Origin: Methanobacteriota archaeon
GTDB lineage: Archaea > Halobacteriota > Methanosarcinia > Methanosarcinales > Methanosarcinaceae
NCBI GenBank assembly: GCA_030837265.1
Contig: JAUPKV010000649.1
Span: 1-11,186, forward strand
DNA length: 11,186 nucleotides
Reading direction: 5' to 3'
The translations under genes were made by a program, and so were the position numbers. The first letter of the stretch is position 1; each line of letters begins with the position of its first letter. The notes under the pieces are model-generated. The model did not search any database. It saw nothing but the letters and a program-made list of their open reading frames with translations, and was not told where the DNA came from. Of this stretch, positions 1 through 6,450 are shown one piece after another.

Positions 1-1
1 A

Positions 2-112
2 GAAATCGAGTCTGCAGTAATTTCAATGGTGCTTGCTGCAGTGGGACTCCAGCTTATGTTTTCTGCAATCTTTGTAAGTGTCATGCTTCTGGAAGTCGAT
101 ACAGACTCGTAA
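2..112 (+). CDS. C-terminal end of an upstream membrane protein, probably a family 2 glycosyltransferase (partial)
   Basis: The second reading frame is open from the window edge to a TAA at 110-112 and gives 36 residues. It is mostly hydrophobic, with one membrane-helix-like stretch (about residues 5-30, including VISMVLAAVGLQLMFSAIF) and then a short acidic tail ending EVDTDS. Dolichol-phosphate-sugar-type GT2 enzymes of Methanosarcina often end in a pair of such helices, so this is probably the last helix of one. The stop lies only 10 nt before the next start codon, which fits an operon. Too little is visible to fix the family, and any polytopic membrane protein could end this way. Confidence 0.55.
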   Translation, partial: EIESAVISMVLAAVGLQLMFSAIFVSVMLLEVDTDS

Positions 113-114
113 GA

Positions 115-119
115 GTGGT
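115..119 (+). promoter_or_regulatory. Ribosome-binding site fixing the start of the first glycosyltransferase
   Basis: GTGGT, within AGAGTGGT, lies 3 nt before the ATG at 123. It matches the GTGAT part of the archaeal Shine-Dalgarno sequence AGGAGGTGAT at one mismatch. The same 3-nt spacing occurs before rfbC and rfbB. This argues against the longer reading that starts at 78, which would add 15 residues unlike the family and overlap the upstream gene. Confidence 0.45.
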
Positions 120-122
120 AAA

Positions 123-1307
123 ATGAAAATCGCTTTCGTATACGACGCTATTTATCCATGGGTTAAAGGAGGTGCAGAGATGCGTAATTATGAGTTAGGG
201 AAGCGGCTCTCTGCCAGGGGGCACGAGGTGCATGTTTTCGGGGTCAAATGGTGGGAAGGGGAAGATATTATTAAGTATGAAAATCTGACCCTTCACGGTG
301 TGTGCAAAGCTCGTGATCTTTATGTGAACGGCAGACGTTCAATCTCAGAAGCCCTTATTTTTGCTTTTAAATTATTTCCTGCTCTTTTACGAGAAAGGTT
401 CGACCTCATCGATGTGAGTGTTTTCCCATATTTTTCCATTTTTTCCGTAAAAGCAGTTTCACTACTTAGGCAGACCCCCTCAGTGTTCACCTGGCACGAA
501 GTATGGGGGGACTACTGGTATGAATATATGGGAAAGGCAGGTTTCTTTGGAAAAGTAATTGAAAAAGCGGTTTCTAAAATCTCAGGAAAAAATGTTGTAG
601 TTTCGGATTGGACTAAAAATAGACTTGAGTTATTGGGTATTTCTAAAAAAAATATTACTGTTGTTCCAAATGGGGTAGATATCGAGCTCATCTCCAGGAT
701 TGAACCGGAAGGCAGCCAGCTTTCTGCAGACTGCCTGACTCCGCCCGGTTTTAATGGAAAAATTTATGACGTTATTTTTGCCGGGAGGTTAATTAAGGAA
801 AAAAACGTAGATGCACTTCTTAAAGCAGTATCTCTTCTTAAAACTGAATTTCCGGATATAAAATGCTGCATTGTAGGTGACGGGCCTGAAAAGGCATCGC
901 TAATGGAACTTGCAAAGAAGCTGGATATTTGTGCAAATGTCAAATTTGCAGGTTTCCAGAAATATGAAGCACTTATCGGAAAAATTAAGGCTTCCAGAAC
1001 TCTTGTATTGCCATCAAGCAGGGAAGGTTTCGGGATGGTTGTTATCGAGGCATTTGCTTGTGGTGTGCCGGTGGTAACTGTAAGGGAAAAGTACAATGCA
1101 GCGCAGGGACTTGTAAATGACGGAGAGGATGGTTTTGTAGTTGAACTTGGAAGTAAAGAAATCGCAGATGGAATAAATAAACTACTTGAAAATAACAAAA
1201 GTTGTGCTGAGATGACTGTTTTTATGGGTAAGAAAATTAAAATGTATAGCTGGGATGCTATCTCCGAACAGCTTCTTTTACTATATATGGAAATGAATAG
1301 CATTTAA
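123..1307 (+). CDS. Glycosyltransferase family 4 (GT-B fold)
   Basis: This predicted cytoplasmic, retaining glycosyltransferase of 394 residues moves a sugar from a nucleotide donor onto a growing glycan. The N-terminal Rossmann domain opens with MKIAFVYDAIYPWVKGGAE, the usual GT4 start with a glycine-rich acceptor-side loop. The C-terminal donor domain begins near residue 181 (VPNGVD, 181-186). It carries FAGRLIKEKN (219-228), where Arg222 and Lys227 typically contact the donor phosphates. It also carries the E-x7-E motif in SREGFGMVVIEA (Glu301 and Glu309). No signal peptide or membrane helix is seen. Start choice: the ATG at 123 follows a ribosome-binding site and gives a normal family N terminus, whereas the in-frame start at 78 does not. 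Sugar donor and acceptor cannot be told from the sequence. Its neighbours, a second GT4 gene 40 nt downstream and the rhamnose genes, place it in glycan assembly. Confidence 0.9.
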   Translation: MKIAFVYDAIYPWVKGGAEMRNYELGKRLSARGHEVHVFGVKWWEGEDIIKYENLTLHGVCKARDLYVNGRRSISEALIFAFKLFPALLRERFDLIDVSVFPYFSIFSVKAVSLLRQTPSVFTWHEVWGDYWYEYMGKAGFFGKVIEKAVSKISGKNVVVSDWTKNRLELLGISKKNITVVPNGVDIELISRIEPEGSQLSADCLTPPGFNGKIYDVIFAGRLIKEKNVDALLKAVSLLKTEFPDIKCCIVGDGPEKASLMELAKKLDICANVKFAGFQKYEALIGKIKASRTLVLPSSREGFGMVVIEAFACGVPVVTVREKYNAAQGLVNDGEDGFVVELGSKEIADGINKLLENNKSCAEMTVFMGKKIKMYSWDAISEQLLLLYMEMNSI

Positions 1308-1347
1308 AGACAAACAGACTTTGTTTTTGTTCACATCCGGGAATTAT

Positions 1348-2574
1348 ATGAGAATCTTACACCTTACAAAGAAGTACTATCCCATGATCGGAGGAGACGC
1401 GTATGTTGTCCACAATCTGAAAGAGCAGCAAACAAAATCAGGTCATACGGTATACGTCTTAACTTCTAACTGTGATGAAATTGCTCAAAATGAAGAAGTA
1501 TTAAAATTCGGACTAAAAGATAGTTCGGCAAACCTGGACAAAATTACTCCTCGGAGGTTGATATCACTGTTTTTTTTATTTTTTTGGGGATTCGGAAAAA
1601 TAAGAATGTTAAAACCCGATTTAATCCATTCCCATTCTGCTGATATGGGTTTTTTTATTTCTTTTGCAGCTAAATTTTACAGGATACCGTTAGTTAACAC
1701 CTGCCATGGAATAAGCTTTAACGATAAACAATACTCAGCTTTTAAGAGAGGAGCGGAAAAGTTTTTTTTGCGTTATTCCGGTTTTAAGAGAATAATTACT
1801 GTGGACGAAAATGGACTTAGGAGTCTTAAAAGTGCAAAATTCGATAATGGAGTTTACATCCCCAATGGAGTTGACATCCATAAATTCGAGAGAAAACATT
1901 TCGAAAAAAACTCAAAAAAAATCAGATTTCTTTTTGTAGGCAGGTTAGAAAAACAAAAAGGTATTGATGATTTAATAAAAGCAACATATTTATTGAGAAA
2001 TAATATTGCTAATGGGAATAACAACCATAAAAACGATAATAACAATAATAATAACAATAATAATAACAATAATAATAACAATAATAATAACAATAATAAT
2101 AACAATAATAATAACAATAATAATTTTGAAGTAATAATAGTGGGTGAAGGAAAAGAAAAAAACAGACTTTTAAGTCTAGCTAAGGAAATGGACGTACAAA
2201 ATCTCTTTATTTTCACTGGAAAAGTCAATGAACAAAACCTGGTCGATTACTACTTAAAATCGGATATTTTTGTATTACCCTCTCTCTGGGAAGGATTGCC
2301 TTTAACTTTAATGGAAGCAGCGTCTGCAGGTCTACCTATTATAACTACTGACGTAGGCGGGATATCATCTATTTTTGTTCATGAAAAAAACGCTTTAATC
2401 CTCAAAGCCGGAAAACCTGAAGAGCTTGCTGAAAAAATGCAATTCTTAATAACAAATGAAAACATAAGAGAAAACCTGGGAAAAAACGCGCTTGAATTAG
2501 CAAAAAAATATTCCTGGGAAAATTCAGAAAAGAAATTAGCTGAAGTCTATAAAAAAGTAATTAAGTTACATTAA
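1348..2574 (+). CDS. Glycosyltransferase family 4 with a poly-asparagine insert
   Basis: A GT-B glycosyltransferase of 408 residues. The N-terminal domain starts MRILHLTKKYYPMIGGDAYV. The donor domain shows IPNGVDIHKF, FVGRLEKQKG (196-205) and an E-x7-E motif in SLWEGLPLTLMEAASAG (Glu315 and Glu323). The oddity is an Asn-rich segment from about residue 217, ending in 29 consecutive asparagines (231-259). It falls between the first helix (GIDDLIKATYLLRNN) and the second strand (FEVIIVGEGKE) of the donor domain. In relatives that position is a short surface loop of the type 'YPDI'. The insert is therefore probably tolerated outside the fold, and without the run the protein is a normal 379 residues. 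The ATG at 1348 was chosen because it gives the standard family N terminus; a TTG at 1321 is in frame but adds nine residues without support. The ribosome-binding site is weak. Donor and acceptor are unknown. Confidence 0.88.
   Translation: MRILHLTKKYYPMIGGDAYVVHNLKEQQTKSGHTVYVLTSNCDEIAQNEEVLKFGLKDSSANLDKITPRRLISLFFLFFWGFGKIRMLKPDLIHSHSADMGFFISFAAKFYRIPLVNTCHGISFNDKQYSAFKRGAEKFFLRYSGFKRIITVDENGLRSLKSAKFDNGVYIPNGVDIHKFERKHFEKNSKKIRFLFVGRLEKQKGIDDLIKATYLLRNNIANGNNNHKNDNNNNNNNNNNNNNNNNNNNNNNNNNNNNNFEVIIVGEGKEKNRLLSLAKEMDVQNLFIFTGKVNEQNLVDYYLKSDIFVLPSLWEGLPLTLMEAASAGLPIITTDVGGISSIFVHEKNALILKAGKPEELAEKMQFLITNENIRENLGKNALELAKKYSWENSEKKLAEVYKKVIKLH
2041..2124 (+). repeat. Seven perfect 12-bp tandem repeats encoding poly-Asn
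   Basis: The unit AACAATAATAAT is repeated seven times without a single mismatch (84 bp). It is in frame, so each copy adds Asn-Asn-Asn-Asn. One more AAT precedes it, giving 29 Asn in a row. The regular use of AAC at every fourth codon shows that the 12-bp block, not a single triplet, was the unit of the last expansions. A unit divisible by three means copy-number change alters protein length without breaking the frame. The flanking sequence (NGNNNHKND) looks like an older, decayed part of the same Asn-rich tract. Confidence 0.97.
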
Positions 2575-2637
2575 TGACATTTCAAAATTTAATTAATCCA
2601 GCTTAAAGAATCAGATAAATAAATTATCGTGTTTAAT

Positions 2638-3918
2638 ATGAGCCTTCCTATAAAAAATAATAAAATATCTCTGCCCTCAAAAACAAGAATTGAAAATACA
2701 TTTAATCTTTTTTTGAGCGGTATTAAAATCCTCAGGAAAGAAGGTATCAGGATTTTTTACATCAAATTGAAAGAATATGGGAGACAAAGCCATATTTTTA
2801 CTCTAAATTTACTCAGCACAAAAAACGAATTAAAAACTTTCTTGTTCATTAGTGGGTGCCCGGGAGATTCAATGAGATACCGCTGTGAACACCAATCTGA
2901 ACAACTCAAAGTTCTGGGAATCAACAGTGACATTAAAACTTTTAACGAAGTAGAGCTTAATAACGTCATTTCAACTTATAAGGTTTTTATCCTGCATAGG
3001 GTACCCTGCGATAAAAGCGTTGAGGAGTTTATATCCAGAGTTAAGGCTGAAGGAAAGTGTATTATTTTTGATACGGATGACCTTGTCTTTAACCCTGATT
3101 TAGATCCTATTTATATAAATTCTTTGACTGATATGGGTGAAACGGAGAAAGATAAATATTATAATGAACTAAGAAAGTATCGTCAAACTCTACTCTTATC
3201 TGATTACGTAATTGTTTCAACCGACTATCTCAAAAAAGAAGCAGAGCTAGTTCATCCAAAAGTTTTCGTTAACCGTAATTCTGCCAGTAATTTGATGATT
3301 GAAATGGCCGAGAAAGCAAAAAGCAAAAAAACCCATCATCCACAAAAAAATGTAATTGTAGGATATATGAGTGGTACTCCAACTCACAACAAAGATTTCC
3401 TCGAATGTGAAAGTGCTGTGATTAGCTTACTTTCGGAAAATCCGAATATGTTTCTTAAAATCATAGGTTATCTTGATTTAAGCGAAGATTTGAAAAAACA
3501 TGAAAATCAGATAATTAGAGTGCCGTTTGTACCGTGGCAGGACCTCCCATATCAGATTCAAACTTTCGACATCAATCTTGCGCCACTGGAATTGAATAAT
3601 CCTTTTACCGAATCTAAAAGTGAGTTGAAATTTATAGAATCGGGACTTCTGGCAGTGCCTACAATTGCAAGCGATGTTGGTGGATTTACATCAGCGATAA
3701 AGGATGGAGAAAATGGTTTCCTGGCAAACACCTCTGAAGAATGGTATTCTAAGCTGAAAGCTCTTGTTACGAATCCGGATTTGAGAACAAAAATAGGAAA
3801 TAATGCACAAGACACCATTTTGAACGATTACACGTCTCTTGCTCGAAAGAGAAATCTTGAAGCCATTTTAAATAATGTTGAAAGAGAAAAGCCAATCGAG
3901 ATACTCCGCAATGAATAA
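2638..3918 (+). CDS. Rhamnan-type glycosyltransferase, GT-B/GT4-like
   Basis: A protein of 426 residues from the ATG at 2638, or 429 from a GTG at 2629; neither has a clear ribosome-binding site. It has an N-terminal linker-like segment (about 12-55) rich in Lys and Arg. Then follows ISGCPGDSMRYRCEHQSEQL (about 72-90), a sugar-enzyme motif I know from glycosyltransferases of rhamnan and O-antigen clusters. FDTDDLVF lies at 144-151. The C-terminal donor domain includes VGYMSGTPTHNKDF and the active-site-like stretch NPFTESKSELKFIESG, followed by VPTIASDVGGF, which stands in for the usual E-x7-E region. No membrane helix is seen. It probably adds a sugar, perhaps rhamnose, to the same chain as the two upstream enzymes. 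The last gene of its block, it converges with a glycosyltransferase remnant. The general family is well supported; the sugar is inference. Confidence 0.82.
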   Translation: MSLPIKNNKISLPSKTRIENTFNLFLSGIKILRKEGIRIFYIKLKEYGRQSHIFTLNLLSTKNELKTFLFISGCPGDSMRYRCEHQSEQLKVLGINSDIKTFNEVELNNVISTYKVFILHRVPCDKSVEEFISRVKAEGKCIIFDTDDLVFNPDLDPIYINSLTDMGETEKDKYYNELRKYRQTLLLSDYVIVSTDYLKKEAELVHPKVFVNRNSASNLMIEMAEKAKSKKTHHPQKNVIVGYMSGTPTHNKDFLECESAVISLLSENPNMFLKIIGYLDLSEDLKKHENQIIRVPFVPWQDLPYQIQTFDINLAPLELNNPFTESKSELKFIESGLLAVPTIASDVGGFTSAIKDGENGFLANTSEEWYSKLKALVTNPDLRTKIGNNAQDTILNDYTSLARKRNLEAILNNVEREKPIEILRNE

Positions 3919-3940
3919 AAATGATTTTGAAAGCAGCAAT

Positions 3941-3980
3941 TGGAAAAAATAACGATTTAGGTTTGATTTTAAAAATTTTA
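3941..3980. terminator. Possible convergent termination zone
   Basis: The 70 nt between the + strand gene ending at 3918 and the minus-strand remnant ending at 3989 contain an A-run (3944-3949, T-run on the minus strand) and T-rich stretches at 3965-3970 and 3976-3979. Archaeal termination often relies on oligo-T tracts without a stem. No hairpin is visible. Position and composition are the only support. Confidence 0.2.
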
Positions 3981-3988
3981 CTAAAACA

Positions 3989-4498
3989 TTATACTTTTAT
4001 CGAGAAGTCTTCTTTCTCCAAGGTAAGGTTTGGATTATAATAAGGATCCCCTTCATTAATCACTTTTCCCCATTTTTGTCTAATATATTCAACTTCCCTT
4101 GAAAATCTTTTCTGTTTTTCAGGTGTGTCTTCAAAACCTCTGCTCAACGATTCATGATGGTATAATTCCGCATATGGGGTATAAACTCTCAGATATCCTT
4201 TTTCTCTAATCTTCAAACAAAGGTCAACATCATTAAAAGCAATTGCAAGATTAGTTTCATCAAAGCCACCAACTTCTTCAAAGACCTCCTTTCTCATCAT
4301 CATACAGGCTGCCGTAACTGCACTAACATTATTTATATGCCCAATTCTTCCAAAGTAACCATTGTCATCCTTCGAGAAGTGTTTATGACTATGTCCGCCA
4401 ACTGAGGGATTCCCAACAATCCCAATTATAATGCCGGCATGCTGGATTGTATTATTGGAGTAAATCAGCTTTGCTCCTACAGACCCTACTTCCTTCCT
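3989..4498 (-). pseudogene. 5'-truncated family 2 glycosyltransferase remnant
   Basis: The minus strand is open for 169 codons from just after a stop (TAA, complement of 4499-4501) down to the TAA at 3989-3991. It reads REVG-like from its first residues: RKEVGSVGAKLIYSNNTIQH, then AGIIIGIVGNPSVGGHSHKH, YFGRIGHINNVSAVTAAC, MMMRKEVFEEVGGFDE, FNDVDLCLKIREKGY and YAELYHHESLSRG. This is the C-terminal half of a GT2 enzyme of the rhamnan/O-antigen type, including the ED/ND-type catalytic region and the HHES motif. The N-terminal half, with the nucleotide-binding strand and the first DxD, is absent. Upstream sequence has stops in all frames and no recognisable continuation. The first Met of the fragment (4303) falls well inside the domain, so translation from it would not give an active enzyme. 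The coding frame itself has no internal stop, which suggests recent truncation. It lies opposite to all its neighbours. Confidence 0.82.
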
Positions 4499-4721
4499 TT
4501 ATTATTGTAAGCAATTAAGGTTTCAGTTCCAAATTATGGTAATGAAATTCAGCGTGATTCCATTACATAAAATTAATGGTTCCGAAATACGTAATTTTAT
4601 TCGGAGTTTTGCATTAAAATCTTTACAGTTTGAAATAATTTGATAGTCGCTAAAAAAGGAATCGTTTTATAAGATTTCTTCATTTAGACTAACTAAAATA
4701 AACAGGTATAAACAGCCATAT

Positions 4722-4736
4722 CAAAATTTATTTATA
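4722..4736 (+). promoter_or_regulatory. Candidate archaeal BRE/TATA element upstream of the rfb operon
   Basis: CAAAA followed by TTTATTTATA resembles an archaeal BRE plus TATA box. It would place transcription start near 4760 and leave a leader of about 245 nt before rfbC, which is long but not out of line for Methanosarcina. A second AT-rich candidate (GAAAATAATTTTATTA, 4965-4980) would start transcription almost on the start codon, which does not fit the ribosome-binding site at 4997. In DNA this AT-rich such matches arise by chance. Confidence 0.2.
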
Positions 4737-4996
4737 GTTCTAAAAATATGAGCAATAATAGATTCCATATAGCCTTACCAGCAAGTAAAGCAGACTACCC
4801 ATGGAGAATATAATTAATTCTCATTGAAGGATCAGTCCTAATGTAGTTGGATTCTTTATGAAGATATTTAACATGCTTTTGATTTTGATTTGATGCTCTT
4901 GCTTAGGCTGCCCATTTGATGCAACGAGATGTAGAAAAAATTAAATGGAGTTTGAAAATTAAGTGAAAATAATTTTATTAAAGCACAGATAATTGA

Positions 4997-5001
4997 GTGA
5001 T
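4997..5001 (+). promoter_or_regulatory. Ribosome-binding site deciding the rfbC start
   Basis: GTGAT lies 3 nt before the ATG at 5005, the same arrangement as before rfbB. It matches the 3' half of AGGAGGTGAT. It favours the ATG at 5005 over the in-frame TTG at 4993, which has no such site upstream. Confidence 0.45.
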
Positions 5002-5004
5002 GAA

Positions 5005-5478
5005 ATGAAAGCAATCGAAGGAGTAAAGTTGAAAACCTTGAGGGTTATCCCTGACGAAAGGGGTTGGCTCATGGAAATATTGCGGAATGATGATGATATA
5101 TTCGAAAAATTCGGTCAGGTCTATATGACAACTGCTTATCCGGGAGTTGTTAAAGGCTGGCATTATCATAAAATACAAACTGACAATTTTACATGTATCC
5201 GTGGTATGATGAAAGTAGTGCTATACGACTCCAGAGAGGATTCACCTACTTATGGAAACATCATGGAACTCTTCGTAGGAGATAAAAATCCTGTACTTGT
5301 AAGTGTCCCTCCACTTGTTTATCACGGATTCAAGGGAATTGGGACCGAAACCGCATATTTCCTGAGTGTTCCGACCGAGCCGTATAACTATTCTGAACCC
5401 GATGAGTTCAGACTACCTCCTGACACGGACCAGATTCCTTATGATTGGGGCCTTACTCCAGGTCTAAAACACGGTTAA
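5005..5478 (+). CDS. rfbC: dTDP-4-dehydrorhamnose 3,5-epimerase (RmlC-like)
   Basis: A cupin-fold epimerase of 157 residues that acts on dTDP-4-keto-6-deoxyglucose, the third step to dTDP-L-rhamnose. Visible features are PDERGWLMEILRNDD (16-30), the KGWHYH motif with His53 where bacterial RmlC has GLHYQ and its catalytic histidine, DSREDSPTYG (75-84), and VYHGF (105-109). A Tyr near 127 (TEPYNYSEPDE) is where the family's catalytic tyrosine would lie. It is shorter than bacterial RmlC (about 180) and diverges in the WHYHK, TCIRGMMKVV and C-terminal segments. It belongs to the compact archaeal/Geobacter-like branch as I know it. Start at ATG 5005 is set by the GTGAT site. First gene of the operon, 15 nt before rfbB. 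With rfbB, rfbD and rfbA beside it the role is clear, although a related 3- or 5-epimerase activity is possible from the sequence alone. Confidence 0.87.
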   Translation: MKAIEGVKLKTLRVIPDERGWLMEILRNDDDIFEKFGQVYMTTAYPGVVKGWHYHKIQTDNFTCIRGMMKVVLYDSREDSPTYGNIMELFVGDKNPVLVSVPPLVYHGFKGIGTETAYFLSVPTEPYNYSEPDEFRLPPDTDQIPYDWGLTPGLKHG

Positions 5479-5480
5479 AA

Positions 5481-5490
5481 AGGACGTGAT
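5481..5490 (+). promoter_or_regulatory. Strong Shine-Dalgarno supporting a TTG start for rfbB
   Basis: AGGACGTGAT differs from the full anti-Shine-Dalgarno complement AGGAGGTGAT at one base and sits 3 nt before the TTG at 5494. This makes the TTG convincing, and no ATG is available near the expected N terminus. Confidence 0.75.
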
Positions 5491-5493
5491 AAC

Positions 5494-6450
5494 TTGAAAC
5501 TCCTGGTTACAGGCGGCTGTGGTTTTATCGGAAGCAATTTTATCCACCATATGGTAAAAAAATATCCGGATTACAAAATAATCAATCTGGATAAACTAAC
5601 TTATGCGGGAAATTTGGATAACCTCAAAGAAGTTGAAAACAATCCAAATTACTCATTTATCAGGGGAGATATTTGCGATCCCCATTTAGTTCATGAAGTT
5701 ATGAAAAATGTTGATCATGTGGTTCATTTTGCTGCGGAAAGTCACGTTGACCGTTCAATTGAAGACGGATCGGTTTTTGTAAAGACAAATGTTCTGGGTA
5801 CTCATACACTCCTTCAAAGTGCACTTGAATCTAAAATCGAAAGGTTTATTCACGTTTCAACTGATGAAGTATACGGAAGCATAAAATCAGGTTCTTTCAA
5901 AGAGACTGACATATTAACCCCTTCAAGTCCGTACTCGTCAAGCAAGGCTGGGTCTGATCTTCTTGCACAATCATATTATATAACTTACGACTTCCCTGTT
6001 ATAATCACAAGGTGTACCAATAATTACGGACCCTATCAGTACCCTGAAAAACTTATCCCACTTTTTGCTACGAATATCCTTGAAAATAAGAAGGTACCCG
6101 TATATGGAACCGGAACTAATGTACGGGACTGGATCTATGTCCTCGACCACTGTAAAGCTATTGACTTTATTCTACACCAAGGTACTGCAGGCGAGATATA
6201 CAATGTAGGCGGTGGGAATGAAAAGACTAATATTGAGATTACATCCAAAATCCTGGAGTTACTTGGAAAAGATGAGTCCATGATAGAGTATGTTAAAGAC
6301 CGGCCAGGTCACGATTTCAGGTATTCTCTTGATTGTTCTAAATTAATGGCACTCGGCTGGAGGCCGGAATATTCTTTTGAGGAAGCTCTTGAGTTAACTG
6401 TAAAATGGTATATGCAAAACAAGTGGTGGTGGGAGAAATTAAAACACTAA
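5494..6450 (+). CDS. rfbB: dTDP-glucose 4,6-dehydratase
   Basis: A short-chain dehydrogenase/reductase-type enzyme of 318 residues that turns dTDP-glucose into dTDP-4-keto-6-deoxyglucose with bound NAD+. The N terminus MKLLVTGGCGFIGSNF has the NAD-binding GxxGxxG. Catalytic residues are visible: STDEVYG with Thr123-Asp124-Glu125, and the Y-x3-K pair Tyr147 and Lys151 in SPYSSSKAGSD. TRCTNNYGPYQYPEKLIP and GTNVRDWIYVLDH are typical of RmlB. The length is normal. The TTG start is fixed by a near-perfect ribosome-binding site. It follows rfbC by 15 nt and overlaps rfbD, so the products are probably made together. Identity is very secure; orthologues such as GDP- or UDP-sugar dehydratases differ in these motifs and context. 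Confidence 0.96.
   Translation: MKLLVTGGCGFIGSNFIHHMVKKYPDYKIINLDKLTYAGNLDNLKEVENNPNYSFIRGDICDPHLVHEVMKNVDHVVHFAAESHVDRSIEDGSVFVKTNVLGTHTLLQSALESKIERFIHVSTDEVYGSIKSGSFKETDILTPSSPYSSSKAGSDLLAQSYYITYDFPVIITRCTNNYGPYQYPEKLIPLFATNILENKKVPVYGTGTNVRDWIYVLDHCKAIDFILHQGTAGEIYNVGGGNEKTNIEITSKILELLGKDESMIEYVKDRPGHDFRYSLDCSKLMALGWRPEYSFEEALELTVKWYMQNKWWWEKLKH

Larger units (their letters stand above)
4499..5004. other. AT-rich gap without a supported gene
   Basis: About 500 nt with stops in every frame. I see no intact gene, RNA gene or clear insertion-sequence end. It begins exactly where the GT2 remnant loses its homology and ends at the rfb operon. It therefore likely contains the remnant's breakpoint and the promoter region of the operon. 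A 6-bp inverted repeat (TCCGAA at 4581-4586, TTCGGA at 4600-4605) encloses 13 nt and is too weak to name. On the minus strand a short hydrophobic reading around 4740-4815 (MGSLLYLLVRLYGIYYCS) is open but has no start context or recognisable family. Confidence 0.6.

Noticed and set aside
764..1303. Minus-strand open frame of 179 codons opposite the first glycosyltransferase
   Set aside because: The + strand has clear GT4 motifs in this stretch. The opposite frame is low in complexity, serine/phenylalanine rich, and looks like a shadow.
2041..2124. CRISPR-like array
   Set aside because: The 12-bp units are directly adjacent, with no spacers, and are in frame inside a gene.
1854..2228. Minus-strand reading frame with a long leucine run
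   Set aside because: It is the complement of the AAC/AAT repeat inside a well-supported glycosyltransferase. The leucines come from ATT/GTT-rich complement read in another frame, and there is no family or start context.
4581..4605. Inverted repeat TCCGAA/TTCGGA as a terminator or operator
   Set aside because: Only 6 bp of stem with a 13-nt loop, followed by GTTTT, in AT-rich DNA. This could easily arise by chance.
4740..4960. Possible transposase remnant on the minus strand
   Set aside because: Short hydrophobic and basic open stretches occur (for example MGSLLYLLVRLYG) but are broken by stops. I recognise no DDE motif or terminal inverted repeats.
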